Shown in pieces: positions 52,911-62,301 of a stretch of DNA of 64,000 nt. The stretch spans positions 7,115 to 71,114 of the forward strand of contig JAJYWG010000120.1 in assembly GCA_021791615.1 (NCBI GenBank). Direction: 5' to 3'. A program made the translations under genes and the position numbers. This DNA is from Actinomycetes bacterium (GTDB taxonomy: Bacteria; Actinomycetota; Acidimicrobiia; Acidimicrobiales; RAAP-2). Under the pieces are notes generated by a model, which had not been told where the DNA came from, did no database searches, and worked only from the letters and a program-made list of their open reading frames with translations. Positions within the stretch are counted from its first letter, which is position 1, and every line of letters starts with the position of its first letter.

Positions 52911-54472
52911 CGCCCTCCCCGATCCCTCGCTGCCGCGTCCTCGGCCCCGGCCACTCCTCGCTGCGCTACTGCCGGCTGGCTGGTGTGGGTGGCCACTTCG
53001 ACACGGGCTACCAGGCGGTCCACCGAGGGCGTGATGCGGTCGAGCACCGGCTGGGGGTAGACGCCGAGGATCACGATCAAGATGATGAGCGGGGCGATCA
53101 CGAGACGCTCGGTCCAGCTCAGGTCACGGGTGGTCGACTGCGCGAGGCTCACTTTGCCGTGGAACACCTGCTGGTAGGCCCACAGGAGGTAGAGGGCGGC
53201 CAGTACCACCCCGGCCGTCGCCACCACCGCCCACCACCGGTGGGTGATGAACGTCCCGAGGAGGACCAGGAACTCCGAGACGAACCCGTTCAGGCCGGGG
53301 AGCCCGATGGAGGCCAGCATCACCACGGTGAACGCCGCGGCCATGATCGGCGCCGGGCGCTGGAGCCCGCTCAGCTCGGTCACCTGCCAGGTCTGGCGCC
53401 GCTCGTAGATCCACCCGATGAGGAGGAAGAGTGCAGCGGTGATGAGCCCGTGGTTCACCATGAGCAGCACGCCGCCTTCGAGGGCTTGGGTGCTGAGGGC
53501 GAACGTCCCGAGGACGATGAACCCGATCTGGGCCAGCGAGGAGTACGCCACGAGACGCTTCATGTCGCGCTGGGCGCAGGCGACGATGGCGCCGTAGAGG
53601 ATGCCGACCACGGCCAGGGTGAGGATCACCGGCGCCAGGTCCCGGGTGGCCTGGGGGAACAGGTTCAAGTCGAAGCGGATGATGCCGTAGGTGCCGAGCT
53701 TGGCCAGCACGGCCGTGAGGATCATGGACCCGCCGGTGGGGGCCTCGGCGTAGGCGTCGGGCGACCAGGTGTGGAACGGGAACAGCGGCGCTTTCACGGC
53801 GAAGGCCGCGGTGAAGGCCAGGAACAGCAGGACCTCGGTCGTCCCCGAGAAGTGCGTGTGCTCGAGGGCCGGCAGGGAGAACGTGAGCACGCCGGTCTGG
53901 TGCTGGTGGAGGAAGGCCACGGCGAGGATCCCGACCAGCAGGAAGGCCGAGCCCAAGAAGGTGTACACGAAGAACTTCACGGCGGCGTAGGCGCGGTGGG
54001 CGTAGCCCCAGCCGCTGATGATGAAGTACGCCGGGACCAGCGTGAGCTCGAAGAAGAAGAAGAACAGGATCAGGTCGAGCGACACGAAGCTGCCGATGCA
54101 GGCCGCCTCGAGCAGCAGCATCCAGGCGACGAAGCTCCGGGGGTCCTTGTGGGTACGGGCCCCGACCAGGACGATGGGGAACAGCACGGCTGCGAGCAGG
54201 ACGAGGAACACCGAGATGCCGTCGACGCCGAGGAACCAGTGGATCCCGAGGGCCTTGGCCCAGACATGATCGGAGATGAACTGGTAGCCGGCGTCGCCGG
54301 CCCGGAAGGCCACGGCCATTGCCACGGCGAACCCGAGGGTGGCGAGAGAGATGGCGATGCCCAGCCCCTCGACCACCCGCCGGGGCGCCTTGGCGGCGAG
54401 GGCCACCACGAGCGCGCCGCCGACCGGGAGCAGGACCAGCACGGTCAGGTAGGGGAAGGCCGCGGAGGTCAC
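52907..54472 (-). CDS. nuoM: NADH-quinone oxidoreductase subunit M
   Basis: A 521-residue proton-pumping membrane subunit. Glu in FFFFFELTLVPAYFIISGWG, Lys in AFAVKAPLFPFHTWSPDAY, Lys in QRDMKRLVAYSSLAQIG and the terminal Glu in GLNGFVSEFLVLLG mark NuoM. GTG at 54472 overlaps the nuoL stop (GTGA); the longer open frame above is a shadow of nuoL. A hydrophilic tail of about 30 residues (RGVAGAEDAAARDRGGR) follows the last helix. Confidence 0.96.
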   Translation of the reverse strand: MTSAAFPYLTVLVLLPVGGALVVALAAKAPRRVVEGLGIAISLATLGFAVAMAVAFRAGDAGYQFISDHVWAKALGIHWFLGVDGISVFLVLLAAVLFPIVLVGARTHKDPRSFVAWMLLLEAACIGSFVSLDLILFFFFFELTLVPAYFIISGWGYAHRAYAAVKFFVYTFLGSAFLLVGILAVAFLHQHQTGVLTFSLPALEHTHFSGTTEVLLFLAFTAAFAVKAPLFPFHTWSPDAYAEAPTGGSMILTAVLAKLGTYGIIRFDLNLFPQATRDLAPVILTLAVVGILYGAIVACAQRDMKRLVAYSSLAQIGFIVLGTFALSTQALEGGVLLMVNHGLITAALFLLIGWIYERRQTWQVTELSGLQRPAPIMAAAFTVVMLASIGLPGLNGFVSEFLVLLGTFITHRWWAVVATAGVVLAALYLLWAYQQVFHGKVSLAQSTTRDLSWTERLVIAPLIILIVILGVYPQPVLDRITPSVDRLVARVEVATHTSQPAVAQRGVAGAEDAAARDRGGR

Positions 54473-56409
54473 GACCACCACGCCCGGCTGAGCATGAAGG
54501 CGATGATCGCCACCAGCCCGATCGCGATCCCGAGGGCGTAGTTGCGGACGTAGCCGGACTGGAGCCGGCGGGCCGCGGACCCGCTGGCTCGCACCAGGGA
54601 CGCCGCGCCGTTCACCGCCCCGTCGATGACCTTGTTGTCCACCACCGCCGCGCTGAAGCGGGCCAGCACCTGGCCCGGTCGGCCGATCACCGTGTCGTAG
54701 ACGTCGTCCCAGTACCAGACCCGCCGCAGGAAGGTCGGCTCCAGGCCCGGGCGGTCCGACTTCCCCTTCCACAGCACCCAGGCCACGCCCAGGCCGGCCA
54801 GGGCCATGAGCGAGTCCACGACGGCCAGGACCCACTCGCGCACCGACCCCACGTGGTCGGCGTAGAGGCTGTGGGCGAACACCGGCTGGAGCCACCCTGC
54901 GAACGAGTCGTGGTGGACCCACGGCAGGTCGAAGATCCCGGCGCCGGCGGCGAACACCGCCAGGACCACCAGGGGGAGCCGCATGACCCACGGCGACTCG
55001 TGGGGGGTGTGGTGGGCAGGGCTCCCGTCGGGGGCCGGCTCCTGCCAGCGGGCCTGGCCGGTGAACGTGAGGTAGAAGAGCCGGCTCATGTAGTACGCCG
55101 TCCCGAATGCGGTGACCAGGCCGAGGACCCACAGCGCCGGGCTCTTGGCGAAGACGTTGTCGAGCACGTCGCCTTTGGACCAGAACCCCGAGAACGGCGG
55201 GACCCCTGCGATGGCCAGCCACGCTACGAGAAAGGTCCCGTAGGTCCACGGCAGCCACCGGCGCAGCGCGCCCATGCGCTTCAGGTCCTGCTCGTCCTCC
55301 AGGCCGTGGATGACCGACCCGGCACCGAGGAACAGCAGGCCCTTGTAGAAGGCGTGGCACACCATCAAGAAGATCGCCGCGATGTAGGCGCCCGACCCGA
55401 CGGCCAGGACCATGTAGCCGATCTGGGACACCGTGGAGAATGCAAGGACCTTCTTGATGTCCTGCTGGGCGGAGGCGATGGAAGCGGCCACGAAGGCCGT
55501 CACTCCCCCGACGATGGCGATCACCCACATGGCGTCAGGCGACAGCTCGAGCACCTGGTTCATCCGGCACAGGAGGTAGACGCCGGCGGTCACCATCGTG
55601 GCGGCGTGGATGAGCGCGGAGACCGGGGTCGGGCCCTCCATGGCGTCGGGCAGCCAGTTGAACAAGGGGATCTGTGCCGACTTGCCGGTCGCTGCCAGGA
55701 ACACGAGCAGCACGGCGGCGGTGGCCGCCCCCCCAGCCAAGAGGTCCTTGTGGGCGAAGATCGTCACGTAGTCCAGCGAGCCGACCTTGGAGAAGATGAG
55801 GAACATCGCGATGAGGAACCCGACGTCGCCGACCCGGTTGTACAAGAAGGCCTTCTTGCCGGCCGACGCGGCCGAGTCGCGCTCGAACCAGAAGGCGACG
55901 AGCCAGTACGAGCAGACGCCCACGCCTTCCCAGCCCACGAACGTCACGAGCAGGTTGTTGGACATGACCAGCACCAGCATCGAGAACACGAAGAGGTTGA
56001 GGTAGACGAAGAACTTGGTGTAGTCCCGGTCCTTTTTCATGTAGCCGATCGAGTACAGGTGGATGAGCATGCTCACCCCGGTCACGAACAGGCACATGGT
56101 CATCGAGAGCGGGTCCAAGAGGATGGCCGCCTTGACCTGGAGACCGCCCACCGCGATCCACGAGAAGAACGAGTGGGCTCCAGGTCCCGACGACGCCGCG
56201 CCGCAGGTGAGCCCGCACGTGACCTGGCGGGCGCTCGAAGGCAGGTGGAGCAGGCCGGCGAACGAGACACAGGCGGCGGCGAAGGAGCCGGTGATGGCCG
56301 CGGTCCCCACCCAGCCGGCCCACGGGTCGCCCATGCGCCGTCCGGCGACGAGCAGGACCACGAAACCGGCCAGCGGCAGCAGCGGTATCAGGAAGACGGC
56401 GTGGAGCAT
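54469..56409 (-). CDS. nuoL: NADH-quinone oxidoreductase subunit L
   Basis: A 646-residue proton-pumping subunit with about 16 helices including the C-terminal long lateral helix region. Typical blocks are VTFVGWEGVGVCSYWLVAFW, NRVGDVGFLIAMF, GKSAQIPLFNWLPDAMEGPT, QQDIKKVLAFSTVSQIGYM and MVCHAFYKGLLFLGAGSVIH. ATG at 56409 follows nuoK after seven bases. Part of the coupled nuo operon. Confidence 0.97.
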   Translation of the reverse strand: MLHAVFLIPLLPLAGFVVLLVAGRRMGDPWAGWVGTAAITGSFAAACVSFAGLLHLPSSARQVTCGLTCGAASSGPGAHSFFSWIAVGGLQVKAAILLDPLSMTMCLFVTGVSMLIHLYSIGYMKKDRDYTKFFVYLNLFVFSMLVLVMSNNLLVTFVGWEGVGVCSYWLVAFWFERDSAASAGKKAFLYNRVGDVGFLIAMFLIFSKVGSLDYVTIFAHKDLLAGGAATAAVLLVFLAATGKSAQIPLFNWLPDAMEGPTPVSALIHAATMVTAGVYLLCRMNQVLELSPDAMWVIAIVGGVTAFVAASIASAQQDIKKVLAFSTVSQIGYMVLAVGSGAYIAAIFLMVCHAFYKGLLFLGAGSVIHGLEDEQDLKRMGALRRWLPWTYGTFLVAWLAIAGVPPFSGFWSKGDVLDNVFAKSPALWVLGLVTAFGTAYYMSRLFYLTFTGQARWQEPAPDGSPAHHTPHESPWVMRLPLVVLAVFAAGAGIFDLPWVHHDSFAGWLQPVFAHSLYADHVGSVREWVLAVVDSLMALAGLGVAWVLWKGKSDRPGLEPTFLRRVWYWDDVYDTVIGRPGQVLARFSAAVVDNKVIDGAVNGAASLVRASGSAARRLQSGYVRNYALGIAIGLVAIIAFMLSRAWWS

Positions 56410-56416
56410 GTCGGGG

Positions 56417-56722
56417 TCAGCCCTTCAGCGAGTGGAGGTCGTCGGCGGTGGTAGCTGCCCGCCTGCGGAATATGGCCACGACGATGCCGAGGCCCACCAC
56501 GACCTCGGCGGCGGCGACCACCAGCACGAAAAACACCACGGTCTGCCCCCCGATGTCCCCGAGGACCCGGGAGAAGGTGACGAAGGTGAGGTTGGCGGCG
56601 TTCAGCATCAGCTCGATGCACATGAACATGACCAGCACGTTGCGGCGCACCAGGACGCCGATGGCCCCGATGGCGAACAGCACGGCCGCCAGGGACAGGT
56701 ACCACTGGGGACCCAGGGTCAC
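56417..56722 (-). CDS. nuoK: NADH-quinone oxidoreductase subunit K
   Basis: A 101-residue three-helix subunit, the usual size. Glu in [16 protein letters not shown] and Glu in [19 protein letters not shown] are the proton-path residues. The GTG at 56722 overlaps the nuoJ stop (GTGA). The open frame above it is a shadow of nuoJ and nuoI. Confidence 0.97.
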   Translation of the reverse strand: MTLGPQWYLSLAAVLFAIGAIGVLVRRNVLVMFMCIELMLNAANLTFVTFSRVLGDIGGQTVVFFVLVVAAAEVVVGLGIVVAIFRRRAATTADDLHSLKG

Positions 56723-57426
56723 GAGGCCACCTCCTCGGGCTGGGGCTCGGGCTGGGGCTCGGGCTGGGGTTCGGGCTGGGGTTCGGGATCCGGTTCGAGC
56801 TGGGGCTCGGTGTCCGGCTCGGCGTCCGGCTCGGGGTCGTCCTCGGCCGCGACGGCCGGGCGGCGGGCGAGGACCACCGCTCCCACGACGGCGATGACGA
56901 GCAGCCCGGCCGTCGCCTCGAACGCGTAGAGGTACGTGGTGAACACCGACTGCCCGAGCAGGTGCACGTTGGTATGGCCGCCGGCCGTGGTGGAGCCCGA
57001 GACGGCGCGCGCGCCGGTCACCCAGTGGGCGGTGGCGGCGAGCGTCAGCAGGCCGGCCAGGGCGAGGGCCACCAGGGCGAAGGCGAGCGGACGCTGGCCG
57101 CGCAGCGGCTCGATGTCGATGTTCTCCTCGCGGTCGACCCCGAGGAACATGATGACGAACAAGAACAGCACCACGATCGCCCCGGCGTAGACGATGATCT
57201 GGACGGCGGCGAGAAAGTCGGCCTGCTGCTCGACGAAGAGCACGGCCACCCCGAACAAGGTGAGCACCAGCGACAGCGCCGCGTGGACCGGGTTGCGCGA
57301 CGTCACCACGCCCACGGCGCCGAGCAGGACCATCGCCGCGCACACGGCAAAGGTCACGAGGTCGGGGATGGTCGTCCCCGAGACGCCGGTGCTGGTGCCG
57401 CCGGCCGCCGCCAAAAGAGGCGTCAT
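56719..57426 (-). CDS. nuoJ: NADH-quinone oxidoreductase subunit J
   Basis: A 235-residue five-helix subunit. The block [22 protein letters not shown] and the pi-bulge helix [21 protein letters not shown] are typical. The C-terminal 40 residues are an acidic Pro-rich tail (PEPQ repeats) encoded by tandem 12-base units, absent from most NuoJ proteins. ATG 57426 overlaps the nuoI stop. Confidence 0.95.
   Translation of the reverse strand: MTPLLAAAGGTSTGVSGTTIPDLVTFAVCAAMVLLGAVGVVTSRNPVHAALSLVLTLFGVAVLFVEQQADFLAAVQIIVYAGAIVVLFLFVIMFLGVDREENIDIEPLRGQRPLAFALVALALAGLLTLAATAHWVTGARAVSGSTTAGGHTNVHLLGQSVFTTYLYAFEATAGLLVIAVVGAVVLARRPAVAAEDDPEPDAEPDTEPQLEPDPEPQPEPQPEPQPEPQPEEVAS
56735..56830 (-). repeat. 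Eight tandem 12-base repeats in the nuoJ tail
   Basis: Plus-strand units of TCGGGCTGGGGC with variation (four close copies, then degenerate ones) encode the PEPQ/PEPD tail. The number of copies may differ among strains. Confidence 0.9.
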
Positions 57427-58259
57427 GCGCCACCCCCGGACTTGTTCCGGCGGCGGACCGCCCGGGCCTCGGCCAGGCGGCGGCGGGTGGCCTCGAACTT
57501 GCGGCGGTGCCGCTCGGCTGACACCTGTGCCCGCCAGATCCTGCCCCGCATCCCCCGGTGCGCGAGGGGAATGTCCTCGTCGAGCAGGTGCGCCTCGAGC
57601 ACCTCGCGCAGCGCCAGGGTGCCGGTGGCCTGGTCGTCGCGCCGGCCCGACTGGCCCCCCTCGGGCCGGCGCACGCCGTAACCGAGCTCGCCCGACCACT
57701 GGACCTCGCCCTCGTAGGCGGCCTGGCCACCCGGGGCCGTCGCCCGCATCCATCCCGAGGTGTGCTGGTCGTCGCCCGGGCGCCAGTCCTCCCACGGCAG
57801 GTGCTGGGGACGGCCCTCGTCGTCGACCACGAGCTCGCGCTTGGTGTAGATGGCGTCGGCCCGGTTGGTGAAGGAGAACTCGAAGAGCTTGGACTCGGTG
57901 ATGGCCTCGGTGGGGCACGCCTCCACGCACAGGTCGCAGTGGATGCAGCGGAGGTAGTTGATCTCGTACACGTAGCCGTAGCGCTCACCCGGGGAGACCG
58001 GGTGGTCGGGCGGGTTGTCGAGGCCCCGCACGTAGATGCAGTCGGCCGGGCACACGCCGGCGCACAGCTCGCAGCCGATGCACTTCTCCATCCCGTCCTC
58101 GTAGCGGTTGAGGACGTGGCGGCCGTGCTGGCGCGGCTGCTTGGGCTTCTTCTCGTCGGGGTACTGGCGGGTGACCCGGGGACGGGTCAGGTGCTCGAAC
58201 GTGAGCTTGAACCCGCCCAGGAACTTGAGCTCCTGCTTCACGTCGTCGGCGAGCCCCAT
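57423..58259 (-). CDS. nuoI: NADH-quinone oxidoreductase subunit I
   Basis: A 278-residue subunit with two [4Fe-4S] clusters. The motifs are [15 protein letters not shown] (about residue 60) and [15 protein letters not shown] (about 105). After the ferredoxin fold a further 110-120 residues continue, charged and Gly/Arg-rich, with [16 protein letters not shown] and a basic coiled tail; NuoI is usually 160-200 residues, so this is a long extension. Its ATG overlaps the nuoH stop by one base. It hands electrons from NuoG to NuoB. Confidence 0.95.
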   Translation of the reverse strand: MGLADDVKQELKFLGGFKLTFEHLTRPRVTRQYPDEKKPKQPRQHGRHVLNRYEDGMEKCIGCELCAGVCPADCIYVRGLDNPPDHPVSPGERYGYVYEINYLRCIHCDLCVEACPTEAITESKLFEFSFTNRADAIYTKRELVVDDEGRPQHLPWEDWRPGDDQHTSGWMRATAPGGQAAYEGEVQWSGELGYGVRRPEGGQSGRRDDQATGTLALREVLEAHLLDEDIPLAHRGMRGRIWRAQVSAERHRRKFEATRRRLAEARAVRRRNKSGGGA

Positions 58260-59509
58260 CAGGCACCTCCTGCGGTCGGGCGTTCCGGGGACTGGGGGCG
58301 CCGGCCGAGGGGAGGGAGGACCGCTTCGTCGGCGTTGACCCGTTCCCGACCGATCGTGAACGCGCGCAGCAGGAGGCCGGCGGCGATCACCGTGCCGACG
58401 GCGATGCCGATCCCCCACCACCCGGCGACGACGAACCCGGCCACGATCATGAGCCAGCCCAGCGAGATCGGGATGAGGTACTTCCACCCGAGGGTCATGA
58501 GCTGGTCGTAGCGCAGGCGTGGCAGCGCCGCCCGCAGCCAGACGTAGACGAAGAGGAAGATCATCACCTTGGCCAGGAACCACACGATTGGGAACCAGAT
58601 GCTGAATGACGGCAGGTGGGGCACCGGGCCGTCGGGACCTCCGAGGAACAGCGTGACCACGATGGCCGACATGGTGATGACGTTCATGAACTCAGCCAGG
58701 AAGAACAGCGCGAACCGGATGGACGAGTACTCGGTGTGGTAGCCGCCCACCAGCTCGGACTCGGCCTCGGTGAGGTCGAAGGGCGGGCGGGTCAGCTCGG
58801 CGGTGATGGCGGTGAAGAACAGGAAAAACGGCACGAAGCCCAGCCGGATCAAGTTCCAGTCCCAGAAGTTCGTCGCCTGGGACTCGACCATCGCACGGGT
58901 GGACAGCGACCCGGTGATGAGCACCACGGTCACCACCGAGATCCCGAGCGCTGCCTCGTAGGAGATCATCTGGGCCGAGGCCCTCACGGAGCCGAGCAGC
59001 GGGTACTTGGACCCCGAGGACCAGCCGGCCAGCATCACCCCGTAGACGGCGATCGACGACATGGCCAGCACGAGGAGGATCCCGATGGGCGGATCGGCCA
59101 CCTGGAGCTCGAAGGCGTGGCCGTCGAGGGTGACGATCCCGCCCACCGGCACCACGGTGAAGATGAGCAGGGCGGGGACGAGCGAGAGGTAGGGCGCCAG
59201 CTTGAACACGAACCGGTCGGCCTGGTCGGGCACCAGGTCCTCTTTGAAGAAGAGCTTGATCCCGTCGGCCATGGTCTGCAGCATCCCCCAGGGCCCGGCC
59301 CGGTTCGGCCCGATGCGGCTCTGCATGTCCGAGATGAGCTTGCGCTCGAACCAGATCATCAGCATGACCGAGACCAGCAGGACGGCGAAGGCCACGAGCA
59401 CCTTGATCACGACCACGACCCACACGAACCAGCCGACCCCGTGGTTGTAGAGCGGGTCGCCGTGGGTGGTGAGCGCGCCGAGCAGCGCCGGGTGCAGGAC
59501 CGCGCTCAT
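58259..59509 (-). CDS. nuoH: NADH-quinone oxidoreductase subunit H
   Basis: A 416-residue eight-helix subunit at the quinone site. Typical blocks are WFERKLISDMQSRIGPNRAG, LQTMADGIKLFFKED, RPPFDLTEAESELVGGYHTE with the acidic quinone-channel residues, and LRAALPRLRYDQLMTLGWK. ATG 59509 overlaps the nuoG stop (ATGA); upstream is shadow of nuoG. A soluble tail of about 25 residues ends the protein. Confidence 0.97.
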   Translation of the reverse strand: MSAVLHPALLGALTTHGDPLYNHGVGWFVWVVVVIKVLVAFAVLLVSVMLMIWFERKLISDMQSRIGPNRAGPWGMLQTMADGIKLFFKEDLVPDQADRFVFKLAPYLSLVPALLIFTVVPVGGIVTLDGHAFELQVADPPIGILLVLAMSSIAVYGVMLAGWSSGSKYPLLGSVRASAQMISYEAALGISVVTVVLITGSLSTRAMVESQATNFWDWNLIRLGFVPFFLFFTAITAELTRPPFDLTEAESELVGGYHTEYSSIRFALFFLAEFMNVITMSAIVVTLFLGGPDGPVPHLPSFSIWFPIVWFLAKVMIFLFVYVWLRAALPRLRYDQLMTLGWKYLIPISLGWLMIVAGFVVAGWWGIGIAVGTVIAAGLLLRAFTIGRERVNADEAVLPPLGRRPQSPERPTAGGA

Positions 59510-62301
59510 CCGACCGACTCCAGCCGGACATCGGTCACGGCCGCTGCGGGATCGATGAGCGCCGCCGCGGCATTGGGCACGGCAGGGCTGCCCGCCGCGC
59601 CGCCGGCAGGGAGCGGCAGGCCGAAGTCCACCGCCGCCACGCCCCGCGGCAGCGAGGCGTCTGCACGTGCGGGCAGGACGAGCGAGCCGCGCGCCGAGCG
59701 GACCCGCACCGGGTCGCCGGTGGTGAGACCGAGCCGGTCGAGATCGTAGGGGTTGGCCCGGACCTCGGCCGCGGGCACCAGCGCACGCAGTGAGGGCGAC
59801 GCGCTCATCGCGCTCCCCGTGTCGTAGAGGCGGCGTCCCGACACGAGGCGCAGCGAGTAGCTGTCCACCGGCTCCACGTGGGGAGCGGCCCCGGCCCGGA
59901 CGCGATCGGCCAGGCTGGGCGGGGGAGGCGCCGCCGGGCGGTCGGAGGGCGCCCGTTCGTCGATTGCAGGAGGCTCGGCCAGCCCGATCCGGGGCGGGGC
60001 GCCCTGGCGCTCGACCGACTCCACGCCGGGCAGCGCGATCGGATCGATCGGTTCGGGGACCCGCCCGGCGCCGCCAGCGGGACCCAGGGGGACGACGAGG
60101 CCGTCGCGCCCGGCTGTGGACTCGAGCACCGCGGCCGTCAGCCCGGCGTAGGCAGGTGCGAGCCGGGCGATCTCGGCCCAGAGCTCCTCGATGCCGGTGA
60201 AGCCGAGGTCCGCGCCGAGCTCGGCTGCCAGCTCCGCGGCGATCATCCAGTCCGGCCAGGCCTCGCCGGGGGGCACGACCTTGGGGGCGAGCCGGCTCAC
60301 CCGGCCTTCGGTGCTCGTGGTGGTGCCGCCGCGCTCGTGGGCCACGGCGGCCGGGAGCACGACGTCGGCCCGCTCGGTGGCGCCCGAGGGGTGCCCGGCC
60401 ACCGCCACGACGAAGTCGGCGCGCTCGAGGGCCCGCGCCGCCAGCTCGGTGTCGGGAAAGTCGGCCGCCGGGTCGGCGCCCAGGACCACCAGCGCCCGGA
60501 CCCCGCCGTCCCCGGCGGCCATCGAGGTGAGGATGCCGGTCGCGTCGAGGCCGCGCTCGGCGGGGACCGACCCCCAGGCCTCGGTGAACCACTCCCTCCC
60601 GTCGTCGAGGGCGACCCGGCCCGGGAGGAGGCCGGGAGCCAAGCCCATGTCCAGCGCGCCGTGGACGTTCCCGCGTCGCAGCGCCGGCAGGAACCGCGCA
60701 CCGGGCAGCGCCTCGGCGAGCACCCGGGCCGCCTCGGCCACCACCCCTTCGTGCTCGGCCATCGAGGGTCGGCCCAGGACGACCACCACCCCCGCACCGC
60801 CCTCGCCCGCCGGCCCGCGGGGAGCCAGGAGCTCGCGGGCCCGTGCCAGCGCGCCGTCGTCGGCCGCCGGCCCCTCGGGGTGGGAGCGCAGCGCGGCCGC
60901 TGCGCTGTCGTCACCGGTGAGCGCCCGGACCAGGAGGGGTGCGTCGCCCGGGCGCACGAGGAGGGAAGCGGCGGCGTAGGGCGTGAGCGACGTGGCGCCT
61001 GGCGCGAGCTCCACCAGTGCGCCCGGGCCGTCGAGCGCGGCCCGTCGGAGGCGCAGGTAGAGCACCGGCAGTTCCTCGCGCACGTCGCCTGCGAGCACGA
61101 CCACCACCGGCGCGGCGCACGCCTCGTCGATCGTCGCGCGCGGCAGCGACAGGACCAGCTCGGCCGGCAGGCCGTCGCCGAGCTGGGCGTCGACCGAGTC
61201 GGTCCCGAGGACCGCCTTGGCCAGGCGTGCCCAGGCGTACGCGCCCTCGTTCGTGCTCCGGGCTCCGCCCACGAGGGCCAGCGCGCCCGGCCCCCCGGCC
61301 GAACGGGCAGCGGACAGGCCTTCGGCGGCCGCCGCCAGCGCCTCGCTCCACCCGACGGCCACCAGCTCGCCGTCCTTGCGGACCATCGGCTCGCTCAAGC
61401 GCGCGGTGCTGCTGCCGGTGCCGTTCGCTCCGTCAGCACCGCCAGTGCCGCCAGTGCCGCCAGTGCCGTTGACCGACTCGAACACGAACCGCCCCTTGTC
61501 GCAGAGCCACCCCTGGTTCACCGGGTCCGAGTCGATGCCGAGCAGGCGGGTCAGCCGGTCGGCCGAGGACTGCACTGCGACCCGGCAGCCCAGCGCGCAG
61601 GTGGTGCACGTGGACTCCACCTGCTCGAGGTCCCACGGTCGGGCGGTGAACCGGTAGGGGGTGGCGGTGAGGGCCCCCACCGGGCAGATCTGTACCGTGT
61701 TCCCGCTGAAGTACGACGTGAACGGCTGGCCCGGGAAGGTGGCCACTTCCACATGCTCCCCCCGTCCGGCGAAGTCGATCTGGGCCTCGCCGGCCACCTC
61801 CTCGGCGAACCGGGTGCAGCGAGCGCACTGGATGCAGCGCTCCCGGTCCAAGAGCACCAGCTCGGAGATCGCCACCGGCTTCTCGAAGTGGCGCTTCTCC
61901 TCGACGAACCGGCTCTCGCCCGGACCGTAGGCCAGGGTCTGGTCCTGGAGCGGGCACTCGCCCCCCTTGTCGCACACCGGGCAGTCGAGGGGGTGGTTCA
62001 CCAAGAGCAGCTCCAGCACCCCGTCCTGGGCCTTCTTCACCTTGGCCGATGCGGTGTCCACCTCCATGCCCTCCGTCACGGCCACGAAGCACGACGGCTG
62101 GAGGGTCGCCCCCCGCGGACCGCTCACCTCCACCAGGCACATGCGGCACATCCCCACCGGCTCCATGCGCGGGTGGTAGCAGAAGCGCGGGATGTAGGTC
62201 CCGGCTCGCTCGGCGGCACTGATGAGCATCTCGCCGGGCCGGGCGGTGGCCGGGCGGCCGTCGAGGGTGAAGGGGACCGCATCAATGGGCTGCTCAGTCA
62301 T
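59506..62301 (-). CDS. nuoG: NADH-quinone oxidoreductase subunit G
   Basis: A 931-residue iron-sulfur subunit. In order: a [2Fe-2S] domain (CYHPRMEPVGMCRMC), a His/Cys-ligated cluster region (HPLDCPVCDKGGECPLQD), a [4Fe-4S] site (CIQCARC ... CPVGAL), then CTTCALGC plus a fourth Cys 27 residues on (CxxCxxxCx27C), the extra N7 cluster found in some bacteria. The rest is a molybdopterin-oxidoreductase-like domain. A GTGGTGG/ADGANGTG low-complexity stretch lies near residue 285. It overlaps the nuoF end by eight bases. Confidence 0.96.
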   Translation of the reverse strand: MTEQPIDAVPFTLDGRPATARPGEMLISAAERAGTYIPRFCYHPRMEPVGMCRMCLVEVSGPRGATLQPSCFVAVTEGMEVDTASAKVKKAQDGVLELLLVNHPLDCPVCDKGGECPLQDQTLAYGPGESRFVEEKRHFEKPVAISELVLLDRERCIQCARCTRFAEEVAGEAQIDFAGRGEHVEVATFPGQPFTSYFSGNTVQICPVGALTATPYRFTARPWDLEQVESTCTTCALGCRVAVQSSADRLTRLLGIDSDPVNQGWLCDKGRFVFESVNGTGGTGGTGGADGANGTGSSTARLSEPMVRKDGELVAVGWSEALAAAAEGLSAARSAGGPGALALVGGARSTNEGAYAWARLAKAVLGTDSVDAQLGDGLPAELVLSLPRATIDEACAAPVVVVLAGDVREELPVLYLRLRRAALDGPGALVELAPGATSLTPYAAASLLVRPGDAPLLVRALTGDDSAAAALRSHPEGPAADDGALARARELLAPRGPAGEGGAGVVVVLGRPSMAEHEGVVAEAARVLAEALPGARFLPALRRGNVHGALDMGLAPGLLPGRVALDDGREWFTEAWGSVPAERGLDATGILTSMAAGDGGVRALVVLGADPAADFPDTELAARALERADFVVAVAGHPSGATERADVVLPAAVAHERGGTTTSTEGRVSRLAPKVVPPGEAWPDWMIAAELAAELGADLGFTGIEELWAEIARLAPAYAGLTAAVLESTAGRDGLVVPLGPAGGAGRVPEPIDPIALPGVESVERQGAPPRIGLAEPPAIDERAPSDRPAAPPPPSLADRVRAGAAPHVEPVDSYSLRLVSGRRLYDTGSAMSASPSLRALVPAAEVRANPYDLDRLGLTTGDPVRVRSARGSLVLPARADASLPRGVAAVDFGLPLPAGGAAGSPAVPNAAAALIDPAAAVTDVRLESVG

